A stretch of DNA of 64,000 bases from Psychromonas algarum (GTDB lineage Bacteria; Pseudomonadota; Gammaproteobacteria; Enterobacterales; Psychromonadaceae). Under the pieces are notes generated by a model. That model saw nothing but the letters and a program-made list of their open reading frames with translations. It was not told the origin of the DNA and made no database searches. The stretch covers positions 412,927 to 476,926 of the forward strand of contig NZ_SNUW01000002.1 in the NCBI RefSeq assembly GCF_004376845.1, given 5' to 3'. Both the position numbers and the translations under genes were made by a program. Below are positions 27,090 to 37,823 of the stretch, in pieces (positions within the stretch are counted from its first letter, which is position 1; each line of letters starts with the position of its first letter).

Positions 27090-27830
27090 TTAACTCACAC
27101 GCTCAAATAATAAATCCCACACACCATGGCCTAAACGATGACCTCGAGATTCAAACTTAGTGAGCGGACGCCAATCTGGACGAGGGGCATAATCACCTTC
27201 TGTACTAATGTTTTTAAAATCAGTCGCCGCTTGTAATACTTCTAACATATGCTCTGCGTAATTTTCCCAGTCTGTTGCCATGTGAATAACACCACCAATA
27301 GCTAGTTTAGGACGCATATTTTCGATAAATGCCGGTTGTACAATGCGGCGCTTATGATGACGCGCTTTATGCCACGGATCTGGAAAGTATAATTGGAAAG
27401 TAGATAAGCTTTGATCAGGGATCATAAACTCTAATACTTCAACCGCATCATGATTCATTACACGTAAGTTTGTCACACCCGCTTCGCCAGCATCAGCTAA
27501 ACAAGCACCAACACCTGGGCCATGTACTTCAATACCTAAAAAATTCTTTTCTGGTGCATTTTTTGCCATTTCAATTAATGACTTGCCCATACCAAAACCA
27601 ATTTCTAATACAACAGGATTGCTGTTACCAAAAAGCTCAGTGAAATCTAATGCTTTTTCTTGGTAATCAACTCCCATTGTTGCCCATAAATCATCAATCG
27701 CAGTTTGTTGACGTTTAGTCATACGCCCTTCACGCTTAACAAAAGAACGAATTTTACGAATATACTTTTCTTTATGGCTTTCTACTTCTTCATTTTGATT
27801 ATCTGTAGCAGACTGATCGTGCTCTGTCAT
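27090..27830 (-). CDS. trmB: tRNA (guanine-N7-)-methyltransferase TrmB
   Basis: This 246-residue SAM-dependent enzyme forms m7G46 in tRNA. It has the SAM-binding motif [16 protein letters not shown], the conserved [18 protein letters not shown] active-site/tRNA segment, and the C-terminal [17 protein letters not shown] motif. The N-terminal ~30 residues are acidic and variable. It is divergent from mutY, the common arrangement in gammaproteobacteria. Confidence 0.96.
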   Translation of the reverse strand: MTEHDQSATDNQNEEVESHKEKYIRKIRSFVKREGRMTKRQQTAIDDLWATMGVDYQEKALDFTELFGNSNPVVLEIGFGMGKSLIEMAKNAPEKNFLGIEVHGPGVGACLADAGEAGVTNLRVMNHDAVEVLEFMIPDQSLSTFQLYFPDPWHKARHHKRRIVQPAFIENMRPKLAIGGVIHMATDWENYAEHMLEVLQAATDFKNISTEGDYAPRPDWRPLTKFESRGHRLGHGVWDLLFERVS

Positions 27831-27939
27831 TTTCTTACCTTTAAATTGTTCTTGGGCTAATTAGCCATGCATTATGCAATGTTATATTAATTGTGCAACT
27901 CTGCTAGACTGCGCTTTTTATATTAATGAAGAGTTTCTA

Positions 27940-29004
27940 GTGAGTGAGTTGCATTTTAGCCAAAGAATTAATAATTGGCACCAACAACATGGCCGTCAAA
28001 CTTTACCTTGGCAATTAGATAAAAGTTTATATAAAACTTGGGTTAGTGAAGTCATGCTACAACAAACTCAAGTAGCGACTGTGATCCCTTATTTTAATAA
28101 GTTCATGCGTTCATTTCCGTCTATCTCATATCTCGCAAATGCACCTATTGATGAAGTTTTACATCATTGGACAGGATTAGGCTATTACGCCCGTGCTCGT
28201 AACCTACACAAAGCAGCACAGATCATTCGAGATCAATTTAATGGTAAGTTTCCTGAGCAATTTGATGACGTGATTGCTTTACCCGGTATTGGGCGTTCCA
28301 CAGCAGGGGCGGTATTATCACTAACCTTGAATAAACATTTTCCAATATTAGATGGCAATGTAAAACGAGTTTTAACACGCCACCAAAAAATTGAAGGCTG
28401 GACAGGTGAGAAGAAAGTAGAAACTCAACTTTGGACATTAGCAGATAAATTAACACCTAAAAAACAGACCAATGTATTCAATCAAGCGATGATGGATATG
28501 GGGGCAATGATTTGTACTCGTAGTAAACCTAAGTGTGGAGAATGCCCTGTTTCCACAGATTGCCTTGCTTTAGCGGATAATTGTATGACTGATTACCCAA
28601 CACCTAAAGCAAAGAAAAAAATTCCAGTAAAAACAGCAGTAATGCTGGTACTTAAAAATAAACAACAAGCAATACAGCTAATACAACGCCCACCTGTTGG
28701 CATTTGGGGTGGATTATGGTGCTTCCCTGAATTTACCGATAATGAAAGTGCGTTAAATAGTTTGACCATGCTAGGTATCAAAGATTATAAAGCAACTGAA
28801 CTACCAGGTTTCCGACATACTTTCAGCCATTACCATTTTGATATTTCACCTATTTTAGTGGAGTTCACACAACAAGATACAGAACAAGTTATGGAACAAA
28901 ATGGTCAGCTTTGGTATAACTTACAACAACCACAAAAAATTGGATTAGCGGCTGCGACAAAAAAAATATTAAACAGCGTTAATAAAATAATCCTCAAGGA
29001 ATAA
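27940..29004 (+). CDS. mutY: Adenine DNA glycosylase MutY
   Basis: This ~354-residue base-excision enzyme removes adenine opposite 8-oxoguanine. It has [19 protein letters not shown] (catalytic Glu), the HhH segment [15 protein letters not shown], and [10 protein letters not shown]. Four cysteines of the [4Fe-4S] cluster loop lie in [19 protein letters not shown]-terminal NUDIX-like domain recognises 8-oxoG ([11 protein letters not shown]). The start is taken as GTG at 27940, preceded by GAAGAG; an ATG at 27874 would add 22 residues without family support. It is coupled to yggX, whose ATG abuts the stop. Confidence 0.94.
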   Translation: MSELHFSQRINNWHQQHGRQTLPWQLDKSLYKTWVSEVMLQQTQVATVIPYFNKFMRSFPSISYLANAPIDEVLHHWTGLGYYARARNLHKAAQIIRDQFNGKFPEQFDDVIALPGIGRSTAGAVLSLTLNKHFPILDGNVKRVLTRHQKIEGWTGEKKVETQLWTLADKLTPKKQTNVFNQAMMDMGAMICTRSKPKCGECPVSTDCLALADNCMTDYPTPKAKKKIPVKTAVMLVLKNKQQAIQLIQRPPVGIWGGLWCFPEFTDNESALNSLTMLGIKDYKATELPGFRHTFSHYHFDISPILVEFTQQDTEQVMEQNGQLWYNLQQPQKIGLAAATKKILNSVNKIILKE

Positions 29005-29283
29005 ATGATGTCTCGCACAGTATTTTGTACTTATTTAAAAAAAGAAGCGCCCGGTTTAGCCTTTCAAATTATCCCAGGTGAAATTGGTAAGCGTATTTTT
29101 GATAACATTTGTCAAGAAGCTTGGTCTGAATGGCAACAAAAGCAAACCATGTTAATTAATGAAAAAAAATTAAATTTAATGAAACCAGAAGATCGTGCTT
29201 TTATTCAAGAACAAATGATCGGTTATTTATTTGAAAATAAAGATGTCGCGATTGAAGGTTACACACCAGAAGATAAAAAATAG
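29005..29283 (+). CDS. yggX: Fe(2+)-trafficking / oxidative-damage protein YggX
   Basis: This small cytoplasmic protein of 92 residues (91 if the second ATG is used) has the family start [19 protein letters not shown]. The [13 protein letters not shown] segment (here [13 protein letters not shown]), the WQ-rich centre and an EGYTPE C-terminus follow. It protects iron-sulfur enzymes and helps iron handling. It sits directly after mutY, the conserved mutY-yggX order. Confidence 0.95.
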   Translation: MMSRTVFCTYLKKEAPGLAFQIIPGEIGKRIFDNICQEAWSEWQQKQTMLINEKKLNLMKPEDRAFIQEQMIGYLFENKDVAIEGYTPEDKK

Positions 29284-29371
29284 ATTTAAGTCCTAATGCT
29301 TACATTTGAAGCGCATAACGCTCAAAGTACAAGCAAACACATTAAAATCTTAATAAATGCGTAAAAATAGG

Positions 29372-29400
29372 TTGACGATACACTCTAAAATCTATTTAAT
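29372..29400 (+). promoter_or_regulatory. tRNA operon promoter
   Basis: TTGACG (29372-29377) and TTTAAT (29395-29400) are separated by 17 bp. A G+C-rich discriminator (ACGCCTCG) follows, typical of stable-RNA promoters under stringent control. The first tRNA starts 13 bp later. Confidence 0.65.
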
Positions 29401-29412
29401 ACGCCTCGTTCC

Positions 29413-29488
29413 GCTTCGTTAGCTCAGTCGGTAGAGCAGAGGATTGAAAATCCTCGTGTCCTTGGTTCAATTCCGAGACGAAGCACCA
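29413..29488 (+). tRNA. tRNA-Phe (GAA), first copy
   Basis: This 76-nt cloverleaf starts GCTTCGTTAGCTCAGTCGG. Its anticodon loop is TTGAAAA (anticodon GAA), the T arm is GGTTCAATTCC, and the CCA end is encoded. It is identical to the copy at 29692. Confidence 0.97.
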
Positions 29489-29557
29489 TTATTTAGTTTT
29501 ACTGAGAAAGTTAATTCTGATTAGTAAAACGAGGTTAATACCTCAAACGGTTTATGT

Positions 29558-29633
<76 letters not shown>

Positions 29634-29691
29634 TTTACAAATCATCATAAGATGATAAAAACTCAGTCATATAGGCAGAGTTAAAAGTTTT

Positions 29692-29767
29692 GCTTCGTTA
29701 GCTCAGTCGGTAGAGCAGAGGATTGAAAATCCTCGTGTCCTTGGTTCAATTCCGAGACGAAGCACCA
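29692..29767 (+). tRNA. tRNA-Phe (GAA), second copy
   Basis: This sequence is identical to the first tRNA-Phe. It is directly followed by a strong terminator and by tandem repeats derived from its own 3' end. Confidence 0.97.
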
Positions 29768-29775
29768 TTATTTAA

Positions 29776-29808
29776 GCCACAACTATTTATTTAGTTGTGG
29801 CTTTTTTG
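29776..29808 (+). terminator. Terminator of the tRNA operon
   Basis: Arms AGCCACAACT / AGTTGTGGCT are followed by T6, starting 8 bp after the second tRNA-Phe. Confidence 0.85.
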
Positions 29809-30150
29809 TATCCGAACGAAAAGTGCCCTTGGTTTAACTCTTTATTATATTCAGCGAGACGAGGCATCAAAATTCAAGCTACAACTCTTCATTCAGTTGT
29901 GGCTTTTTTGTATCCGAACGAAAAGTGCCCTTGGTTTAACTCTTTATTATATTCAGCGAGACGAGGCATCAAAATTCAAGCTACAACTCTTCATTCAGTT
30001 GTGGCTTTTTGTATCTGAACGGAAAGTGTCCTTGGTTTAACTCTTTATTATATTCAGCGAGACGAGGCATCAAAATTCAAGCTACAACTATTTATTTAGT
30101 TGTGGTTTTTTTGTATACGAACGGAAAGTGTCCTTGGTTAGCTTTTTATT
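29794..30150 (+). repeat. ~102-bp tandem repeats made of tRNA-Phe 3' end plus terminator (rtT-like)
   Basis: Three full units begin at 29794, 29896 and 29998 (periods 102, 102, 101), and a partial fourth begins at 30099. Each unit carries CCTTGGTTTAACT..., then CGAGACGAGGCATCA, a degenerate version of the T-arm/acceptor end CGAGACGAAGCACCA of the adjacent tRNA. A copy of the GCTACAACT/AGTTGTGG hairpin with a T run follows. The unit matches tRNA tail plus terminator with a ~12-base insertion. The E. coli tyrT locus has a comparable arrangement (178-bp rtT repeats with 19 bp of tRNA end). No protein is encoded. Confidence 0.8.
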
Positions 30151-30315
30151 CAACACCAGCAGACTAAGTTAATTACTCCTAGAAATACAAAGCTATATTA
30201 TTTATCCCATTTCCTTCTATACGTTTTAAAAATAGACTTTATTTATTCGAACAAGATAACAATGTATTAAGAATGCGTTAAACTGCGCAGATACTATTAG
30301 CATTAAGGATTAATA

Positions 30316-31002
30316 ATGGTTAAACGATTTTCACGCAAACATGTAACAAAAGAAGATAATTTTTCATATCTGCTAGTCGCACTTATTTTCTTATTATTCT
30401 CAAGTGCTTGCGTAGAACAGTTTTTTGCCAGAACAACCCTAGGCCAAACACTGGTTTTAATATTAACCATCATTTCAATGTCTATTGGCGTTTGGAGCAT
30501 ACAATCAAGCAAGTTAGCCTTTAAAGGCAGTTTGGGACTTGTGCTGGCGACTATGATCATCTCTGGATTAGTGAACTTCTTTAATTTCGCTCAATTAGAA
30601 TTTTTCCATCTATTATTCATGTTGGTATTTTTTGTTACCACCTTAAAAATTGCAGCTGAACAGGCTTTGTTTTCGGGTAACATTACTAAAAATAATATTA
30701 TTGGATCTATCTGTATATTTTTATTACTTGGTTTGATTTGGACCATTTCATTTCTAATGGTTGCAGAATTTATCCCTAACTCATTCTCAGGTTTAAAGGG
30801 GACTAATTGGACAGATAACTTCCCCGACTTAGTTTACTTTAGCTTTGTCACACTCACTACATTAGGCTTTGGAGATGTGTTACCACTCTCTCCTATTGCG
30901 CGTTTCCTTGTTTATATTGAAGCTGTTATTGGCGTTTTTTATATGGCAATTGTTGTTTCTAGTTTAGTTGGCGCTGCATTAAACAATAAAAGTAAGGCTT
31001 AA
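30316..31002 (+). CDS. Potassium channel-family protein (two-helix pore)
   Basis: This 228-residue membrane protein has about six hydrophobic segments. Toward the C-terminus it has a pore-loop/selectivity filter TTLGFGD (residues 181-187), flanked by two helices as in the Ion_trans_2 family. GFGD instead of GYGD occurs in some K+ channels. It lacks an RCK/TrkA-N nucleotide-binding domain, so gating is not evident. It ends 4 bp before the unknown gene at 31007, and the pair is probably cotranscribed. Confidence 0.85.
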   Translation: MVKRFSRKHVTKEDNFSYLLVALIFLLFSSACVEQFFARTTLGQTLVLILTIISMSIGVWSIQSSKLAFKGSLGLVLATMIISGLVNFFNFAQLEFFHLLFMLVFFVTTLKIAAEQALFSGNITKNNIIGSICIFLLLGLIWTISFLMVAEFIPNSFSGLKGTNWTDNFPDLVYFSFVTLTTLGFGDVLPLSPIARFLVYIEAVIGVFYMAIVVSSLVGAALNNKSKA

Positions 31003-31006
31003 TTAG

Positions 31007-31816
31007 ATGTTTTATGAAGGGACTGAAAAACGCCTGTTAATTTGCACTAACACACTGAATTTATTTTCTCTGGATGAATCTTTTTGGCAAGAGTTAGTAG
31101 TGCATTCGGGAGCTGAAATATTATCAACAATCAGTAACCCAAAGTTAAAAGCATATTTACTTTCTGAATCGAGTCTATTTGTTTGGCAGGATAAGTTATT
31201 ACTTATTACCTGTGGAAACACACAATTAGTTAAAGCAGCATTATTTATTCAACAGCATTTAAGTAAACAGCAAATAAAAACACTTATTTTCCAACGCCAC
31301 CAAGCGCTTAAACCGGAATTACAAAGCTCAAGTTTCCAACAAGATGCTTTGCTGTTAGAGAAGCAGTTTAATGGCAAGAAATGGCATTGGAGGGACAGTT
31401 ATCAAGGAGATTTGTTTGTGTTTGGAGAGATAACGTCAAATAGCGTTACAACTCAAAATATTTACATGCTACACAACCTATCTGGAGAGTTAGCTAAACA
31501 GTTGCAGGTGCTCTCACCAAACAAAGAAGTCATTTTAGAGAGCTTAAAGTTAGAAACATACTTTCATGAGTTATCAATTGATCATTTTAGTTTTAACCCG
31601 AAGGGATATTCACTCAATGCAATTTCTGGCGAAGACTATATAACCATTCATCTAACACCTGAGAAATTAAGTACTTATCTAAGCATCGAAACAAGCTTTT
31701 CAGAGATTCAATGTGCTGAGTTTGTTTACCATTTAGAGCATCTTTTTTTACCTGAACATATTAAAAAGATGCACTTCCAAGTGAATCAACAAGAATTAAA
31801 TATCACAGCTTATTAA
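31007..31816 (+). CDS. Uncharacterised protein next to the potassium channel
   Basis: This 269-residue, apparently soluble protein has no signal peptide or membrane helix. I do not recognise a family. It contains many Leu/Gln/His residues, and a segment QIYMLHNLSGELAKQL-like region in the middle. The C-terminal SPNKEV...KLETYFHELSIDHFSFNPKGYSLNAI...YITIHLTPE stretch, ending with a helix-rich tail, faintly recalls S-adenosylmethionine decarboxylase/spermidine-type chains (Y-x-T-I-H-x-T-P-E is the AdoMetDC motif). It may therefore be a divergent pyruvoyl AdoMet-decarboxylase-like protein, which is speculative. Its stop overlaps the convergent SIMPL gene by 4 bp. Confidence 0.6.
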   Translation: MFYEGTEKRLLICTNTLNLFSLDESFWQELVVHSGAEILSTISNPKLKAYLLSESSLFVWQDKLLLITCGNTQLVKAALFIQQHLSKQQIKTLIFQRHQALKPELQSSSFQQDALLLEKQFNGKKWHWRDSYQGDLFVFGEITSNSVTTQNIYMLHNLSGELAKQLQVLSPNKEVILESLKLETYFHELSIDHFSFNPKGYSLNAISGEDYITIHLTPEKLSTYLSIETSFSEIQCAEFVYHLEHLFLPEHIKKMHFQVNQQELNITAY

Positions 31817-32502
31817 GGTTTTAATAGAAACACTGCATCAACTTGTTGATCAATGACAATCTGGTTATTTTGATAGCTAGGAACACTTTGATCACTCGCT
31901 ATTGAGCGCATTAAAATCGGTTGCGATCGTTTGTCTTGGTAGTTAATTGAATAAATTTTACCTAATGAAGCCTGATAACTTTCAGCTAAACCTTTCGCTT
32001 TAGTAATTGAATCCTTAACTGCCAAATCACGCGCCTTTGATTGCCATTTAACGGGATCTTTAAGTGCATAATTAATTCTCCCAATATTAGCTATATCAGC
32101 TTCAACCAATATTTTTAATAGCTCATTCAGTTTTGTTACATCGCCTAATTGGTAACTTAAATTACGTATTGCTTTAATACCAACTTGTGTACGCTTTTTT
32201 TCAATATATTCATATTCAGGAGTTAATTGAATATCTGCGCGGGTTAATAACTTTTGAGCAAACCCATTTTTTTCTAATTGCACTAAAATTTGCTGAACTT
32301 GTTTATCAACAACTTGTTTGGCACTTTCTGCATCATTTTCAACGGTTGTTGATTGAAACTCGATTTTTGCAGTGTCAGGTTTGACCTGTATTTTTGCAGA
32401 GCCAGAAACGGCTATATAAGGATGATCCGGTAATGCATCAGCACTTACCCATGAGGTTGCTGTTAACAAACAGCTTAATAAGATCAATTTAACCATTTTC
32501 AT
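31813..32502 (-). CDS. SIMPL-domain (DUF541) periplasmic protein, YggE-like
   Basis: This 229-residue protein has an N-terminal Sec signal (residues 1-22, cleavage after VSA). It has the family signature IAVSGSAKIQVKPDTAKIEFQ, followed by alternating strands and helices (VDKQVQQILVQLEKNGF, DIQLTPEYEY) and KDSITKAKGLAESYQASLGKI. E. coli YggE, of the same family, is linked to oxidative stress relief. Molecular activity is unknown. It is convergent with the 31007 gene. Confidence 0.87.
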   Translation of the reverse strand: MKMVKLILLSCLLTATSWVSADALPDHPYIAVSGSAKIQVKPDTAKIEFQSTTVENDAESAKQVVDKQVQQILVQLEKNGFAQKLLTRADIQLTPEYEYIEKKRTQVGIKAIRNLSYQLGDVTKLNELLKILVEADIANIGRINYALKDPVKWQSKARDLAVKDSITKAKGLAESYQASLGKIYSINYQDKRSQPILMRSIASDQSVPSYQNNQIVIDQQVDAVFLLKP

Positions 32503-32590
32503 TCTTGAGTTCCCTTTCAGTAAATTAAAGACAAAACAATTCGACCTATGATTATTTGATAAGTTTCACTCCTTTATTCAATATAAAAAA

Positions 32591-32612
32591 AAGCCAGCAA
32601 TTAAGCTGGCTT
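32591..32612. terminator. fbaA terminator
   Basis: Arms AAGCCAGC / GCTGGCTT have a 6-base loop, with an A-tract on the distal side corresponding to the U-run of the minus-strand transcript. Confidence 0.8.
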
Positions 32613-32634
32613 AGTAACTCATGGAATCGCTAGA

Positions 32635-33711
<1,077 letters not shown>

Positions 33712-33805
33712 GAGATATATCCTATCTATTATTTAAATTAAAGTATGTTTAATTTCGATCAGGCTTCAGCATAATTATGTCACAAAACATATGTGTTACG
33801 CATAA

Positions 33806-33830
33806 AAAAGCGAGATAAAAATCTCGCTTT
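33806..33830. terminator. pgk terminator
   Basis: Arms AAAGCGAGAT / ATCTCGCTTT sit between pgk and fbaA, with an A-tract that is the T-run on the minus strand. Confidence 0.75.
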
Positions 33831-33855
33831 GAACATTTAATGTTTGAATATTAGA

Positions 33856-35028
33856 TTAATCGTTAGCACGAGCTTCTAACATTGCTACTGCAGGTAGTTC
33901 TTTTCCTTCAACGAATTCAAGGAATGCGCCACCACCAGTTGAGATGTAAGAAACATCTGCAGCAATATCAAATTTATCAATTGCAGCCAATGTGTCACCG
34001 CCACCAGCAACTGAAAATGCAGATGAATCAGCAATTGCTTTAGCAATACCAGCTGTACCCGCTTCAAAGTTTTTAAACTCAAATACACCAACAGGACCAT
34101 TCCAAAGAATTGTTTTTGCTTCTTTTAAAATCGCAGCTAATGCAGCGGTGGAGTCAGGACCTAAGTCAAAAATCATATCGTCATCTTGTACATCAGCAAC
34201 ATTTTTGATTTCTGCAACAGCATTTTCATCAAACTCTTTTGCACAAGCAACATCAGTCGCAACAGGAATTGCACAGCTAACCATTAATTTTTTAGCTGTT
34301 TCAACTAAATCAGCTTCGTATAATGATTTACCTACATTGTGGCCTTGTGCAGCGATAAATGTATTAGCGATACCACCACCAACCACTAGTTGATCAGCAA
34401 CTTTAGATAAAGACTCTAAAACTGTTAATTTAGTTGATACTTTAGAACCACCAACAATCGCCACTAATGGGCGAGCAGGGTTATCCATTGCTTTACCTAA
34501 TGCTTCTAGTTCAGCAGCTAATAAAGGACCAGCACATGCAACAGGAGCATATACACCAGCACCATTTGTAGAAGATTGAGCACGATGAGCGGTACCAAAT
34601 GCATCCATTACGTAAACATCACATAGAGCTGCAAGTTGTTTTGATAATGTTTCATCATTTTTCTTTTCGCCTTTATTAAAGCGAACGTTTTCAAGTACAA
34701 CAACTTCACCAGCATTTAACTCTAAACCGTTTAGGTAATCAGTTGCTAAACGAACAGGGACATCTAATGCTTCATTTAAGTAATCAACTACAGGTTGTAA
34801 AGAGAATGCAGCATTTTCTTCAGCTGATGCACCTTCTGTAGGACGGCCTAAGTGAGAAGTGATCATCAATTTAGCACCTTTTTCTAATGCTAATTTGATT
34901 GTTGGGATAGAAGCACGAATACGAGCATCTGATGTAACTTTGCCATCTTTAACTGGCACATTAAGATCTTGACGGATAAATACGCGTTTGCCGGCTAAAT
35001 CTAAATCAACCATTTTTTTTACTGACAT
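33856..35028 (-). CDS. pgk: Phosphoglycerate kinase
   Basis: This 390-residue enzyme interconverts 1,3-bisphosphoglycerate and 3-phosphoglycerate with ATP formation. Landmarks are [16 protein letters not shown] near residue 14, [52 protein letters not shown] and [12 protein letters not shown]. The start at 35028 is chosen over 35043 because GAGAGGA lies just upstream and the family begins here. Length is normal. Confidence 0.97.
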   Translation of the reverse strand: MSVKKMVDLDLAGKRVFIRQDLNVPVKDGKVTSDARIRASIPTIKLALEKGAKLMITSHLGRPTEGASAEENAAFSLQPVVDYLNEALDVPVRLATDYLNGLELNAGEVVVLENVRFNKGEKKNDETLSKQLAALCDVYVMDAFGTAHRAQSSTNGAGVYAPVACAGPLLAAELEALGKAMDNPARPLVAIVGGSKVSTKLTVLESLSKVADQLVVGGGIANTFIAAQGHNVGKSLYEADLVETAKKLMVSCAIPVATDVACAKEFDENAVAEIKNVADVQDDDMIFDLGPDSTAALAAILKEAKTILWNGPVGVFEFKNFEAGTAGIAKAIADSSAFSVAGGGDTLAAIDKFDIAADVSYISTGGGAFLEFVEGKELPAVAMLEARAND

Positions 35029-35425
35029 GTTGTGTCCTCTCATTTAATTTGAAAACTATAGAATTCTTATCTGCTTATAACAGACCCCGTATCCACGTTG
35101 CCTGGTGTGTAATATTATCTAATTGCACGTTATTTCAGAGCGCATTATAGACCAAAGCTTTTGCTACATCGATCACAATGTCCCGTAATTTACCTTTTTA
35201 ACGACTTACAGTGATTTGATTTGTATCATTTGTCTCATTCTTTTATAGAAATGAGTAGAAAAACAATCAATAATAAGCTGATTTTTTTATTTGTTGTTGA
35301 TAATGTGATTAGCACTGATAAAAAGTAATACAAATATGTTTATTTTACACTAGCATATACAGCGACACTGAGATAAGTACTTATATTTATTAAAAAAATA
35401 AAAAATTGAGAGCCTTAAAACGGAC
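35029..35425. other. Divergent intergenic region pgk / GGDEF-EAL
   Basis: About 400 bp hold the promoters of pgk and the first GGDEF-EAL gene. It is AT-rich. I see no strong repeat, gene or conserved operator. Confidence 0.5.
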
Positions 35426-37693
35426 ATGAGAATCTTAAATAGAAATGCTTGGGTAATATATTACGCCCTCCTTGCCCTAGGAGGTCTTTTATTACTTGCA
35501 AATATAAGTAGTAAATATGAAGAAGTCTTATCTAAAGACAAATACCAACAACGCTACCTGACACAAATAGTTGCTTCAGATATCAATAGAATGTTATTAA
35601 AATTTGAAACCATGATTGACTTGGTTAGTGAAGATTTTAATAAAGAGAATCAACTAAACCAATCTTTCCTAAAAAATATTTTAGAGCGTTCAGATTTTTT
35701 AATAGGCTTTGCTATATATAATCTCGATGGCACATTACGCGAAAAAAGTAATAATTTACCTGATAGAATTCGTAGCAAAGAGTCCGAACAAAACTTTCAC
35801 AGTGGATTTGATAACAGTGGAGAAAAAGATTACCTAATGGTCAGTAGACCTATTTTATCTCCAACAACTCAAAAGTGGCTCATCCCAATCCGAAAATTAT
35901 TATTAGATAAAAATGAAAAAGCAATCGGTTACATGTCATCGGCCATACACCTCGATAAACTAAAACAAAGATGGAGCGCCTCTCAGACTTTTGAAAATAC
36001 CATCATCCTATCACTTGACTACAACTTTAATCAGTTATTGCATACTAGCTTGCCAAAAGAACGATATGCCGATTTTTATACAAACCCCCTACCAACAAAA
36101 CAAATTGAAAATGCTGATAAGCTACTTAAAAAACAAAATTTAACTCGGGATATGCTTAGAAAATCAGGGGATGTTGTAAATTTAATTATAACGGTTAGAG
36201 GAAAAAAGGTCCTGCATAGTATGAGCTATGATAAACAGTATCGTATTTGGACTCATACTAGTCGCCCATTCAGCGATATTACGACCCCAGTTATACACTC
36301 TGCATTGTATTACTCTATCTTATATTTCATATTTGCCGTCATTACCTTCTTCTTATTTAGATGGATCATAAAAACAGAAAACAGTAAATTAGACGAACTA
36401 ACCTATTACAGCGAGCATGATAATTTAACCGGTTGTTATAACCGTAGTGTATTAGCGCGTTTAGCGGCTAATTTAGCAAAAACAAACAAACACTTTTCAT
36501 TGTTGTATATTGACCTTGATGACTTTAAAAATATCAACGAATCATTTGGTTATCGTTATGGTGATATTTTATTAAAAGAAGTAAGTCAGCGTTTACAACA
36601 AAGCTTGACTCGATTACCAGGCCATGTAATTCGTTACAATGGTGATGAATTTATTCTCCTATTAAAAAATAACGATACGGAAGTTATACAAAAATTTACC
36701 ACCACCTTACTGAGTGAACTCGCTCAATTCTATTCTATTCAAAACAACTCATTTTCTATTACAAGCTCTATCGGTATTAGCCGTTATCCTGACGACGCTA
36801 GAAACTTAGATACATTAACAAGTTATGCTGAAAATAGTATGTTAATGGCTAAAAAAATAAAAAATCAGTATGTTTTCTTTTCACAAGAAATTCATCAGCA
36901 CCTACTACATAAAATAAAAATAGAGCAAGCATTGCACCACGCTATCGATAACAATCAAATTAGTATTGTTTATCAACCTCAATTAGATCAGCAACAAAAC
37001 TTATATGGTGTTGAGGCTTTGGTACGTTGGAATAGCGATGAATTAGGTTTTATTGCACCGAGTGTATTTATCCCTATTGCAGAAGAAACAGGCTTAATGC
37101 CTAAGCTTGGGCAATACATAATGAATACAGCTATCTCAGAAATAACAAGCTTACAAAAACAACTCAATATAAACTTTGCTTTATCCATTAATGTTTCCGT
37201 TAGGCAGTTTGTTCAAGTGAACTTTTTTGAACTATTAATGGCAAGTATTAATGATCACGGTTACAAAAAACTACCTATCACCATTGAAATAACAGAAAGC
37301 CTATTCATTGAAAGTTTAGATATATTAAAACCGATATTTAAAAAAATGAAAGAAAACAATATTTCATTAGCCTTAGATGATTTTGGTACCGGTTATTCTT
37401 CATTAAGCATGCTACGAGAAATTCCAATCGATGAACTAAAAATAGACAAAAGTTTTGTTGATCACATTACAACAAACGAAACAGATAAAGCGATGGTAAA
37501 AAGTATTATTAGCATGGGGAAAAACTTAAACATGCGTGTACTCGCTGAAGGGGTAGAAACGGTTGAGCATGTAAACATACTTAAAGAATCGGAATGTGAT
37601 TTGTTTCAAGGATATTACTTTTCACACCCTTTAACACAAGCAGAACTAGAGACCTTCTGCAAACAATTGAAAAATAATAAATTAAATACTTAA
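35426..37693 (+). CDS. Membrane GGDEF-EAL protein (c-di-GMP turnover), first paralogue
   Basis: This 755-residue protein has one helix at ~10-28, a periplasmic sensor region to ~285 and a second helix ~288-312. A GGDEF domain (~325-485) and an EAL domain (~500-750) follow. The GGDEF motif is altered to NGDEF (residues 405-409), but the metal-binding IDLDDF is kept. The EAL domain has EALVRW (E530), ITESLF, DDFGTGYSSL and KIDKSFV and should be an active phosphodiesterase. The altered first position suggests a regulatory or weak cyclase domain. It is followed by a close paralogue. Confidence 0.9.
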   Translation: MRILNRNAWVIYYALLALGGLLLLANISSKYEEVLSKDKYQQRYLTQIVASDINRMLLKFETMIDLVSEDFNKENQLNQSFLKNILERSDFLIGFAIYNLDGTLREKSNNLPDRIRSKESEQNFHSGFDNSGEKDYLMVSRPILSPTTQKWLIPIRKLLLDKNEKAIGYMSSAIHLDKLKQRWSASQTFENTIILSLDYNFNQLLHTSLPKERYADFYTNPLPTKQIENADKLLKKQNLTRDMLRKSGDVVNLIITVRGKKVLHSMSYDKQYRIWTHTSRPFSDITTPVIHSALYYSILYFIFAVITFFLFRWIIKTENSKLDELTYYSEHDNLTGCYNRSVLARLAANLAKTNKHFSLLYIDLDDFKNINESFGYRYGDILLKEVSQRLQQSLTRLPGHVIRYNGDEFILLLKNNDTEVIQKFTTTLLSELAQFYSIQNNSFSITSSIGISRYPDDARNLDTLTSYAENSMLMAKKIKNQYVFFSQEIHQHLLHKIKIEQALHHAIDNNQISIVYQPQLDQQQNLYGVEALVRWNSDELGFIAPSVFIPIAEETGLMPKLGQYIMNTAISEITSLQKQLNINFALSINVSVRQFVQVNFFELLMASINDHGYKKLPITIEITESLFIESLDILKPIFKKMKENNISLALDDFGTGYSSLSMLREIPIDELKIDKSFVDHITTNETDKAMVKSIISMGKNLNMRVLAEGVETVEHVNILKESECDLFQGYYFSHPLTQAELETFCKQLKNNKLNT

Positions 37694-37823
37694 AAACATT
37701 AACATTAAAAGATAACATGTAAAAATTAAATGCACCAAACATCACGATAAAGTAATCATAGAGTACTAGGTAGCAGTAGTTCTCTATGTTTATTTAAATC
37801 TAAACGACAAGGTAGAATTTGAT

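Noticed and set aside
27874..27939. Upstream ATG of mutY
   Set aside because: The added 22 residues do not match MutY N-termini, and the GTG at 27940 has a better ribosome site.
29795..30040. Two repetitive frames over the tandem repeats
   Set aside because: They arise from the non-coding tRNA-tail repeats; the translation merely repeats the unit.
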